NCBI GenBank assembly: GCA_025699075.1
Contig: JAILWG010000002.1
Location: 293,786 to 357,785, forward strand
Direction of reading: 5' to 3'
DNA: 64,000 nucleotides
Origin: Candidatus Nitrosopumilus sp.
GTDB lineage: Archaea; Thermoproteota; Nitrososphaeria; Nitrososphaerales; Nitrosopumilaceae
The notes beneath the pieces were generated by a model. The model saw nothing but the letters and a program-made list of their open reading frames with translations, had not been told where the DNA came from and made no database searches. Of the stretch, positions 36,319 to 43,918 are shown one piece after another. Each line of letters starts with the position of its first letter. The stretch's first letter is position 1. Position numbers and translations under genes: made by a program.

Positions 36319-39266
36319 TTTTACAAGGACATGGGCCTGAATGGGAGCAATCAGAAAAACCGGCCTTGGAACAGCTAATTCAGCTTGGATTTGAGTACAA
36401 AAACAAGGCAGATTTGGATAAAACACGTGAATCTGAACTTGAACCACTTCTAATGGATAGGCTAGAGCAGGCAATTTTGAAACTTAATCCATGGATTGAT
36501 GAATTTGGCATTGAGGATGCAATAAGACAATTCAAGAAATTTGATACAAATATCCCAATTGATGCAAATGAAATTGCTCATGCCCGAATTATTGGACTAT
36601 CAACTGAACAACTAGAACCAATTACTGTTATGCAAGATTTAGGTGATGGCAACAAACCACATACTGTGAAAATTATTGATTTTGATAAACCTGAAAACAA
36701 TGACTTTCTTGCAACAAATCAGTTTTTTCTTAAAGGATACAAAGAAGATATTTTACCTGATATTGTTATTTTTGTAAATGGGATTCCTCTTGTAGTAATT
36801 GAATGCAAATCACCATTCGTTTCAAATCCAATTAATGAAGCAATTACCAATAATTTAGCTAGATATCAACAAAGAAAGACAGGTTTTGAAAGATTATTCT
36901 ATTATACTCAAATTCTAGTTGCAACATGTGGAACTCAAGCAAGATATGCACCTACATTTGCATCCGCTCATCATTACAAAGAGTGGCGAGATCCTTATCC
37001 GTTAACTGATGATGATATTGAACAAAAATTTGGACGTTCAAGAAAACAAGAAATCTTAATTGGTGGAATTCTGACGAAAGAGCATCTATTAGAGTTAATC
37101 CGAAATTTTACTGTATATCAAACTGAAGAAAACAAAAGAATCAAAAAGATTGCAAAATATCAACAATTCAGAGCAGTTCAAAAAACTATTCATAGAATTG
37201 ATTCAGGAAAAACTCCTGTAGAAAAAGGTGGAGTAATTTGGCATACCCAAGGATCAGGTAAATCACTTACAATGTTTTGGCTTGCATTGAAGCTTAAACG
37301 AATCTATGGAAATCCTACAGTAATGATAGTAACTGATAGAAAACAGCTAGACAAACAAATCCACAATACTTTCAAGGCTTGTGGTTTTCCAAATCCAATT
37401 CAAGCGAAAGGACGAGAAAATCTTAAAGAAATCATTGAAAATAATAGGGGAAAAACCATTATGAGTACTGTATTCAAATTCCCTTTCTTCAAAGATGGGG
37501 AAGCCTATGCAGTATCCGAGGAATCTTGTTTTGTGCTAGTGGATGAGGGACATCGTTCACAATATGGTCTTACAAATGCTGCCATGCGTGCAGCCCTGCC
37601 TAATGCCATTTTCTTTGCCTATACAGGCACACCTTTGATGAAAAATGCCAAAACTCAGGATAAGTTTGGTTCTTACATTGATACATACAAAATAACTGAA
37701 TCAGAAGCTGATGGTGCAACATTACCCATCTACTATGAGAGTCAATTCAGCGATATGCATGTTCAAGGTGAAACAGTTGAAAAAAGATTTGAAAGACTGA
37801 CTAAAGATGTTGATGAAAAAACTCGAGAGCTTGCAAGAAAAAAATATGCAAACAAGACTGCACTAGCAGCAGCACCTGATAGAATTAAACGAGTTGCAGA
37901 TAAAATTGTTGAACATTATGAAACACATGTTAGACCAAATGGACTCAAAGCAATGATTGTGGCTCCATCCAGAGCAGCTGCGGTACTTTACAAAGAAGCA
38001 CTAGATGATCTGAAAGCTCCTGATTCTAAAATTATAATGACTTCGATGCCAACTGATAAAAAATATGGTTGGGATAAATACGAATTAACTGAAGGTGATA
38101 AAGAACGATATGAAGAACGATTCAAACTTCCAATAGAAGACGAAGGATTATCCATTTTAATTGTAGTTGATATGCTGCTTACAGGATTTGATGCCCCAAT
38201 TCTTCAAGCATTATATCTTGATCAAGGATTAAAAGAGCATACACTACTTCAAGCAATAGCTAGAGTAAATCGACCATATGGAGATAAAAAAACACACGGA
38301 TTAATTGTTGATTTTTGGGGAATCTCTGAGAATCTAGCTGCAGCATATCAAATGTATGATGATGCAGACGTTCAAGAAATTCTAAAACCCCTTGATGATG
38401 CACACAGACAATTGAAACTTCGTTATGCCAAAGTAATGTCTCATTTTTACAATGTTGAGAAAAATGATCTTGATGGATTAATTGCGGTCTTAACTCCTGA
38501 AGACGTACGAGAAGAGTTTGAACATGATTTCCGAGAATTCTCAAAATTCATGGATTTAGTATTGCCAGATCCTGAAGCACTAAAGTATCAAAATGATTTA
38601 AGATTTTTAGCAAAAACTAGAGCAGCTGCTAGAACTGCCTTTTATGATGAAAATTTGAGTCTAAGGGAGATAGGTGAGAAAGTCAAAAAACTAATCAAAG
38701 AAAGCATTCAGGCAGAAGAATCAGTCCAGCTTATCCCTCCAACAAAAATTGATAACAATAATTTCCTCAAGCTAGTCGAGTCTTATGGCTCTACTAAGAC
38801 ACGTGCAAGCGTAATTGAGAAGAAAGCACGTAAGGTAATTGAAGAGAACGAATCCAAAAATCCTGCCTATTACAAATCACTTAGGCTTAGATTAGAAGAA
38901 ATTATTGAGCAATTAAAGCATGCCAAATTTGAAGATGCAAAATCATTTAATCAATTACAAGGGTTACTAACAGAATTATTCACTGAAGAAGAAAAATCAA
39001 AATCAATTGGATTTGATACTAAAGTAAAGTTTGCAATTTTTAGTAGTCTTGAGAAAGTCTTTAACAAAGAACAGGCAAAGAAACTTACCTTTAAAATCTC
39101 TGATAGTATTGAACCTCTACAAGTAATAGAATGGAGTAAAAAAGAAAATATTCAAAAAGAGATGAGAGTAAAAATTAAGGATATTTTGTATGATCAAGAT
39201 TTAGATGCAGAACAAGTTCAGACTCTTGCAGTAGAGATAGTTGATTTAATGAAGGCGAATGAATGA
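36315..39266 (+). CDS. hsdR: Type I restriction endonuclease subunit R
   Basis: A 983-residue HsdR. The N-terminal nuclease domain has the PD-(D/E)xK pattern DIVIFVNGIPLVVIECK. The SF2 translocase shows Walker A HTQGSGKS, Walker B-like VDEGH, motif III YTGTPL and the later motifs LLTGFDAP and QAIARVNR. The C-terminal part is helical for docking to the methylase core. All key motifs look intact, so the enzyme should cut. Overlap with hsdS and with the metallopeptidase gene (4 nt each) shows a tight operon. Confidence 0.93.
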   Translation: MILQGHGPEWEQSEKPALEQLIQLGFEYKNKADLDKTRESELEPLLMDRLEQAILKLNPWIDEFGIEDAIRQFKKFDTNIPIDANEIAHARIIGLSTEQLEPITVMQDLGDGNKPHTVKIIDFDKPENNDFLATNQFFLKGYKEDILPDIVIFVNGIPLVVIECKSPFVSNPINEAITNNLARYQQRKTGFERLFYYTQILVATCGTQARYAPTFASAHHYKEWRDPYPLTDDDIEQKFGRSRKQEILIGGILTKEHLLELIRNFTVYQTEENKRIKKIAKYQQFRAVQKTIHRIDSGKTPVEKGGVIWHTQGSGKSLTMFWLALKLKRIYGNPTVMIVTDRKQLDKQIHNTFKACGFPNPIQAKGRENLKEIIENNRGKTIMSTVFKFPFFKDGEAYAVSEESCFVLVDEGHRSQYGLTNAAMRAALPNAIFFAYTGTPLMKNAKTQDKFGSYIDTYKITESEADGATLPIYYESQFSDMHVQGETVEKRFERLTKDVDEKTRELARKKYANKTALAAAPDRIKRVADKIVEHYETHVRPNGLKAMIVAPSRAAAVLYKEALDDLKAPDSKIIMTSMPTDKKYGWDKYELTEGDKERYEERFKLPIEDEGLSILIVVDMLLTGFDAPILQALYLDQGLKEHTLLQAIARVNRPYGDKKTHGLIVDFWGISENLAAAYQMYDDADVQEILKPLDDAHRQLKLRYAKVMSHFYNVEKNDLDGLIAVLTPEDVREEFEHDFREFSKFMDLVLPDPEALKYQNDLRFLAKTRAAARTAFYDENLSLREIGEKVKKLIKESIQAEESVQLIPPTKIDNNNFLKLVESYGSTKTRASVIEKKARKVIEENESKNPAYYKSLRLRLEEIIEQLKHAKFEDAKSFNQLQGLLTELFTEEEKSKSIGFDTKVKFAIFSSLEKVFNKEQAKKLTFKISDSIEPLQVIEWSKKENIQKEMRVKIKDILYDQDLDAEQVQTLAVEIVDLMKANE

Positions 39267-39955
39267 TGAATTATGTCACATTAGGTAAAACAAAAATTCC
39301 ATACAAAGTAATTCAAAGTAAAAGAAGAACAACTGAGATACTAGTAGATAAATCTGGAGTACAAGTATTAACATCTAAAACTAAAAATGATAAAACAATT
39401 CATGACACTATCCAAAATCATTCGAGGTGGATTTTTAAAAAACAATTACAATTACGAGATTATATTCCATCTCAAATTACATTCAAACATAAATCAAAAC
39501 TACCACATCTTGGTAAATGGTATTTTCTAGAAATTAAAAAATCGACTTCTAATTCTTTTGAATTCAAGAACGGAAAATTTAATGCTAGTTTAAAAAATCC
39601 CACAAAGAGTAATATAAAAAAATTATATTTAGATTGGGAAAAACAAAAAGCAACATCATTTCTTAAAAAACGAATTGAAAAGCATTCAAAATCAGCAAAA
39701 CTTATTCCATCAAAAATTATAGTAAAACAACTCAAAACAAAATGGGGTGGAGTAAGCAAAAAAAGAACTCTAACTATTAATCAAAAATTAATTCGAGCTC
39801 CAGGAAAAATAATCGACTATGTAATTCTTCATGAATTATGTCATCTCAAAATTCCAAATCATGGGCAATCATTTTGGAATTTACTTGGTGGGAAAATGCC
39901 TGATTTTGATAGAAGAAAATTATGGTTAAAGACCAATCAATATTTGTTAGAATAA
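39263..39955 (+). CDS. YgjP-like (DUF45) metallopeptidase-fold protein
   Basis: A 230-residue protein of the YgjP/DUF45 family. The zinc site motif is HELCH (His190, Glu191, His194), with the further conserved NHGQSFW. An RRT...V segment lies near the N-terminus and KTKWGG before the zinc site. The family often sits next to type I restriction genes; whether it cuts proteins is not known. It overlaps hsdR by 4 nt and is surely in that operon. Confidence 0.8.
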   Translation: MMNYVTLGKTKIPYKVIQSKRRTTEILVDKSGVQVLTSKTKNDKTIHDTIQNHSRWIFKKQLQLRDYIPSQITFKHKSKLPHLGKWYFLEIKKSTSNSFEFKNGKFNASLKNPTKSNIKKLYLDWEKQKATSFLKKRIEKHSKSAKLIPSKIIVKQLKTKWGGVSKKRTLTINQKLIRAPGKIIDYVILHELCHLKIPNHGQSFWNLLGGKMPDFDRRKLWLKTNQYLLE

Positions 39956-40004
39956 GAGAAAAATCCACAAGGGTGATAAGTCCTCATGGAACGCAATTTA
40001 AAAT

Positions 40005-40016
40005 GCGTAATACGGT
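40005..40016 (+). repeat. 12-mer shared with the D arm of the tRNA-like gene
   Basis: GCGTAATACGGT occurs here and again at 40137-40148 inside the D arm. The 172-nt gap 39956-40127 holds no ORF I can support. The repeat may be a remnant of a duplicated or interrupted tRNA, or chance. Confidence 0.4.
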
Positions 40017-40098
40017 ATCTACTATTGCATTCATACTTTAATAATCTTAATCTGCCCAATTAATCCACGCCTAACTAACTACCCTAGGGGGTGAAAAC

Positions 40099-40106
40099 TT
40101 TATAAA
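40099..40106 (+). promoter_or_regulatory. TATA box of the tRNA-like gene
   Basis: TTTATAAA is centred 26 nt before 40128, the first base of the tRNA-like acceptor stem. This indicates the gene is transcribed from its own promoter. Confidence 0.65.
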
Positions 40107-40127
40107 GAATGACTGTGAAGTTAAAGT

Positions 40128-40215
40128 GCTTAAGAGGCGTAATACGGTTAACGCAAACAGGCTGATAACCTGTGACTCACTTGTGGGTTTGAGTGTTCGA
40201 ATCACTCCTTAAGCG
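40128..40215 (+). tRNA. tRNA-like gene, anticodon GAT but long variable arm
   Basis: It folds as a cloverleaf of 88 nt. The acceptor stem is GCTTAAG/CTTAAGC, the D stem GCGT/ACGC with the usual GG in the loop, the anticodon stem ACAGG/CCTGT with loop CTGATAA (anticodon GAT, normally Ile), and the T arm GAGTG-TTCGAAT-CACTC. A 17-nt variable region can form a stem (ACTCA/TGGGT). The long variable arm and discriminator G73 are marks of serine tRNA; GAT differs from Ser GCT by one base. Oddities are A instead of T at position 8, one extra A before the anticodon stem, and a self-complementary acceptor strand. It could be a real unusual tRNA, a decaying copy or a decoy. CCA is not encoded. Confidence 0.65.
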
Positions 40216-40225
40216 TCCCAAAAAT

Positions 40226-42307
40226 ATGAACGCTGAAGAAACGATTGAAACACTTGCGGAATTGCTCCAACTAGGTAACTTAACAAGTAATGAATCAAAA
40301 GCATTACTGTCTATAGCCATTACTAAGGAAACTAGGCCTTTAGACGTTGCCAGAAATAGCAAATTATCTACATCTAAAATCTATGAAACAATGAATTCTT
40401 TAGTTGAAAAAGGATTCTTAGAAAAGAAAGGAAAAGAGTATGATTTTGATATTGAAACTCTTTCTATTCTTAATGAAAAATTCAAGAGACGTGTAACTCA
40501 GTTTGGACAATTTATAGAAAATCTTTCTCAAAATTATCCTGAATCAGAAGAATCTATTGCAAGACAACTTGAACCTGTGATAAAGAATTTAGGATATTCA
40601 ATTAATTTTAATCATCGACTTGATACCAATAAAAATGTCTTACGTAATCTTCCTGTCAACATTAGATCTAAATTTAGAAAATTCCAATTCCCATGGATTG
40701 TATCAGCTACCTCTGATACATCTGGAATAACTGTTGGTGTTGTAATATTCAGCTCTAGATCTTTACCTAGTGGTACTGCGCCTAATGAATTGTTCATTTT
40801 ACGTGGATTATTGTCTGAATATCAATTTGATCATACATATTTTTTATCCTCTGAAATACCTAAATCATTTAGAGAATTTTTTTATCGTGTAAATCATATT
40901 TCATTATCTAATAATTACATTTCAGAACTATCTCAAAATCTTGACACTCTTGATTTAAAATGGAGACAATCAAAACAAAGTCTTGAGCAACTTGAAAAAA
41001 ATACTGATGATATTTATCAATCACTTAGTCATTTAACTAGTAATCTTCTCCATGTATCATATGGGATAAAGAAAATATTGCCTGAAAAAGTTTCTAATGA
41101 TATTATCATAAAATCTTTTGAAGAATTATCTTCTAGACTTGAAGCTGATCTAAAAGCACTTACCGAATCTCATCTTGATGTAAAATTAGAATGTAAAGAT
41201 TTACAGCTTGATCTACTTGAAGAACATGAATTACCTAGCAATGAAGAACTAAATGAAATTTCTAATAGAATCGCATCCATTCGAAATGCTATTGATCTAA
41301 TTGATAATGAGGTTGATGTTTTAGATAACGAAATAATTGAACTATTGAGGGGAGACACTTATGCAAATCTAGGATTTATTGCAAATCCTTTTGTTTTTAC
41401 CATTCCTGTTGAAAACCATCTTGAGATTATTGGTCAAAATGACTCTATTTTACAACTACGTGAATTTTTGACTTCTATTTCTAATGAGACAAATTCTAAG
41501 AATGTCTCATTCATTGTAGATACTCCAGGCATGGGTAAAACACATCTGATGAAATTTTTCTCTAATGAAATTAATTCTGAAAAAATTCCTAATTCTGTAG
41601 GGTTATTCATTAGATGTAGACCTGGCGGTGATGTAATTTCATTACATAATGAAATTAGTATTGCAATTCAACAATTGCCCACATCCAAAATTAAAACTGG
41701 ATTATTAGCAATTCTTAATAAAACTGAACCACCTGGCACAATCAATCAACTACTATCATTACTAAGAAATCTTTCTCAATTTTCATATGATCTAGGAAAA
41801 AAAGGATTTGTCTTATTCCTTGATGAATTTGAAAATCTATTAACTTCTGGATTACAATTATCTACTTCAATTACTCAATTACAACGTCTTGTTCAGGTTC
41901 CACATATTGGATTTGTAATTGTTGTAAGACGTGATTATTGGAACAAGATCTACAAAATGAAAAATTTTGTTAATGAGTCATCTTATGAAAAAATTAATCT
42001 TCAACCTTTTGATTATGCATCTACAGAAAAACTGCTTAACAAAAGATTATCTGATTACAGTGTTGGAAGTGAAGTAAAAATAACCTTCTCAAAAACTGCT
42101 CTTAAAACAATTACTGATAGAAGTAAAGGTAATGTCAGAAAGATCCTAACTTTAGCTAGAGATGGATTTAATGCAGCTGTAAATTCAGACAAAAACATCA
42201 TAGACCTAGATTCAATTGTAGAAACACAAACAACATTAGATGACATTCGCCATGACAGTAATTCTGTAACCGAATTACATTTGAAAGAAAAGGAGGTGAA
42301 AGAATAA
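40226..42307 (+). CDS. Winged-helix/coiled-coil/AAA+ ATPase
   Basis: A 693-residue protein starting at ATG 40226, just 11 nt after the tRNA-like gene. The N-terminus (about 8-75) is a TrmB-like winged helix (SNESKALLSIAI, SKLSTSKIYETMNSLVEKG). Next is a domain with no clear relatives (about 110-230), then a long helical, coiled-coil-prone region (about 230-385). The C-terminal third is an AAA+ ATPase: IIGQNDSILQLREF, Walker A DTPGMGKTH (near 432), Walker B FVLFLDEFE (near 530) and a possible sensor-2 Arg in SKGNVRKI. The layout recalls Orc1/Cdc6-type or STAND ATPases. It probably senses or regulates something with ATP use; the role is unknown. A strong ribosome site lies inside its last codons for the next ORF. 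Confidence 0.7.
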   Translation: MNAEETIETLAELLQLGNLTSNESKALLSIAITKETRPLDVARNSKLSTSKIYETMNSLVEKGFLEKKGKEYDFDIETLSILNEKFKRRVTQFGQFIENLSQNYPESEESIARQLEPVIKNLGYSINFNHRLDTNKNVLRNLPVNIRSKFRKFQFPWIVSATSDTSGITVGVVIFSSRSLPSGTAPNELFILRGLLSEYQFDHTYFLSSEIPKSFREFFYRVNHISLSNNYISELSQNLDTLDLKWRQSKQSLEQLEKNTDDIYQSLSHLTSNLLHVSYGIKKILPEKVSNDIIIKSFEELSSRLEADLKALTESHLDVKLECKDLQLDLLEEHELPSNEELNEISNRIASIRNAIDLIDNEVDVLDNEIIELLRGDTYANLGFIANPFVFTIPVENHLEIIGQNDSILQLREFLTSISNETNSKNVSFIVDTPGMGKTHLMKFFSNEINSEKIPNSVGLFIRCRPGGDVISLHNEISIAIQQLPTSKIKTGLLAILNKTEPPGTINQLLSLLRNLSQFSYDLGKKGFVLFLDEFENLLTSGLQLSTSITQLQRLVQVPHIGFVIVVRRDYWNKIYKMKNFVNESSYEKINLQPFDYASTEKLLNKRLSDYSVGSEVKITFSKTALKTITDRSKGNVRKILTLARDGFNAAVNSDKNIIDLDSIVETQTTLDDIRHDSNSVTELHLKEKEVKE
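42290..42298 (+). promoter_or_regulatory. Strong Shine-Dalgarno sequence ahead of the 51-codon ORF
   Basis: AAGGAGGTG lies 10 nt before the GTG at 42309, within the last codons of the AAA+ gene. Such a perfect site is rare in this window, where most genes seem leaderless. Confidence 0.6.
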
Positions 42308-42308
42308 G

Positions 42309-42464
42309 GTGTATAACGAAAAATCAAGCAAATTGAAGAGTTCAAAAGATAGAGAACATGGAAATCAACTTCTATCTGAATACAAAGCAGTTATGATTAA
42401 TAATAATCTGATCTGTCAACTTGATACATTCAAGGAAGCATCTTCCCCTAGATATGGCCTTTAA
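42309..42464 (+). CDS. Possible 51-residue protein between the AAA+ gene and its downstream partner
   Basis: A GTG-started ORF of 51 codons, beginning 1 nt after the AAA+ stop and overlapping the next gene by 11 nt. It has a basic, Ser/Lys-rich start and a mixed middle (LLSEYKAVMINNNLICQLDTF). I do not recognise it. The close spacing and the strong ribosome site upstream argue it is translated; its shortness argues for caution. If real, the three genes form one coupled operon. Confidence 0.45.
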   Translation: MYNEKSSKLKSSKDREHGNQLLSEYKAVMINNNLICQLDTFKEASSPRYGL

Positions 42465-43425
42465 TGTACGATATTTAGACAGTGATTTGTATTCAGGTCC
42501 AAACAATACGCTTGCAGTAAATGCTGTTAGAGTGTATTATGATGGAAAACACTATGATCTACCACAAGTAGTACCTACTAAAGTAGAATTGGATTATGCT
42601 GATCAAATAGATCAACCGCTTACAAATCCAATCTATCAGTATATCTACAAACCTCGTAACATAGAATCACTAAGAGATCCTGAAACTGTTGTTAGAGAGA
42701 CGAACAAATACAGAAGATATCTTGCTAGGTATGGGCCATTGGGAGATTTTTACTTACAATCATCCAAGGAAAATCAATTACCTAACGGTCTTAGAAATAT
42801 AGTAAATCAAATTCAGTTTAATGCAGGAGCAAAATTCATTTCTGATTTGGAACCTAATAGGGAACAAACAGTACAAAGTTTTGCTCAACAAATCACTGCT
42901 GCTGAAAATCGATATCCTGACAACATAGTTGTGCCAACAATAGATATTGAAACACAGCAAACAGGAAGATTTGGTGAAAAACTTGATTGGGCCATTGATC
43001 ATGGCTGCAAAAAAATCAATGTAATCTCTAGAGCTATTAGACCAAACATCAGTAACTGGATTGATCTTAGTAGATCAATTCACAAGAAGAATGTATGGAT
43101 TAATGCCATAGGCATACTTCCAAGATATCATATGACTTCTAGAATCTCATCCATATCTGCAGCATTCCTGTTTGGAGTACATACTGCATCATTAGCAGTT
43201 CCATGGAGAGGTTCAGAAAATGCAATGCCATACATATTCAATCCAAGAACCCACACATTCAATCTTGATGCAAATGTAACATATCCACAAAGTAGGACAA
43301 GTTCAGTAGAGTCAATGAGCAATGATCTAATCATTGCAAGACGGCATATACTAGGCCACACCTACTTTGATGACTACGTTGCAAGAAGACAAGGTCTACA
43401 AAATACTCTAGATTCCATCGCGTAA
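42454..43425 (+). CDS. Protein of unknown function downstream of the AAA+ gene
   Basis: A 323-residue soluble protein starting at ATG 42454. Hydrophobic strands each followed by polar turns (NIVVPTIDIET, GCKKINVISRAI, KKNVWINAIGILPRYH, SISAAFLFGVHTASLAVPW) suggest a TIM-barrel-like fold, with possible active residues at strand ends (Asp, Glu, Arg, His). There are no Cys pairs, membrane segments or known motifs. It overlaps the 51-codon ORF by 11 nt and the convergent gene at 43408 by 18 nt. Position suggests it works with the AAA+ protein. The function is unknown. Confidence 0.6.
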   Translation: MAFNVRYLDSDLYSGPNNTLAVNAVRVYYDGKHYDLPQVVPTKVELDYADQIDQPLTNPIYQYIYKPRNIESLRDPETVVRETNKYRRYLARYGPLGDFYLQSSKENQLPNGLRNIVNQIQFNAGAKFISDLEPNREQTVQSFAQQITAAENRYPDNIVVPTIDIETQQTGRFGEKLDWAIDHGCKKINVISRAIRPNISNWIDLSRSIHKKNVWINAIGILPRYHMTSRISSISAAFLFGVHTASLAVPWRGSENAMPYIFNPRTHTFNLDANVTYPQSRTSSVESMSNDLIIARRHILGHTYFDDYVARRQGLQNTLDSIA

Positions 43426-43761
43426 AGGATGTGATTCCAAAAACTCATCTATTTTTTTTTCCATTTTTTTTGTTCTAGCTCTAACTAGTTTTTCACAATA
43501 TGTCTCTTGAATTCCCTCAACAACACGGTCTCCTTTGATACAGTGAAGCTTTTGTTGAACTTCTAGTGGGCATTTTACACAAATTTTCTTCCTATATTCC
43601 CAATTGTATTGCTCTAGGGCATCTTGTAGTTTTGCACCTGAATCATGCCATTTGTCCATTTTTTTCTCAATGATAACTGACAAGATCCTTGTACTTTCTG
43701 ATCCCTGATTATAGATCTGTTGATCCACGAAGTTTAACCTGAGGTTACTAATTTTAATCAA
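43408..43761 (-). CDS. Small Cys-containing protein of unknown function
   Basis: A 117-residue protein on the opposite strand whose end overlaps the partner gene by 18 nt. It is mostly helical and basic, with four Cys (CVKC, LHC, ETYC) that could hold a metal. Codon use is in line with neighbours. A later start (MDKWHD, about residue 35) is possible because the first 30 residues look less regular. I do not recognise a family. Both it and its neighbour may be real, as convergent overlaps of this size occur elsewhere in the window. Confidence 0.5.
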   Translation of the reverse strand: MIKISNLRLNFVDQQIYNQGSESTRILSVIIEKKMDKWHDSGAKLQDALEQYNWEYRKKICVKCPLEVQQKLHCIKGDRVVEGIQETYCEKLVRARTKKMEKKIDEFLESHPLRDGI

Positions 43762-43918
43762 CTTGAAAATTTTATTCCTGAAATTTAATCTGATTTAAAA
43801 AAATCATTATCTTTCTCTACCAAAGATGTGTAGTATGGTTTTTCACTAATCTTTCTTTTTTGAGATACAGTAGTGGTAATTTATGAATTTAAAAGCATCA
43901 GTAGAAATTGATGGTATA
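43762..43918. other. Intergenic gap, no feature found
   Basis: About 157 nt, AT-rich, between the unknown gene and leuS. A 31-codon open stretch on the minus strand has no acceptable start codon. I see no RNA fold or repeat. Confidence 0.4.

Noticed and set aside
43798..43865. Short minus-strand ORF of 31 codons upstream of the gene at 43408
   Set aside because: No acceptable start codon in the frame and no ribosome site or TATA box.
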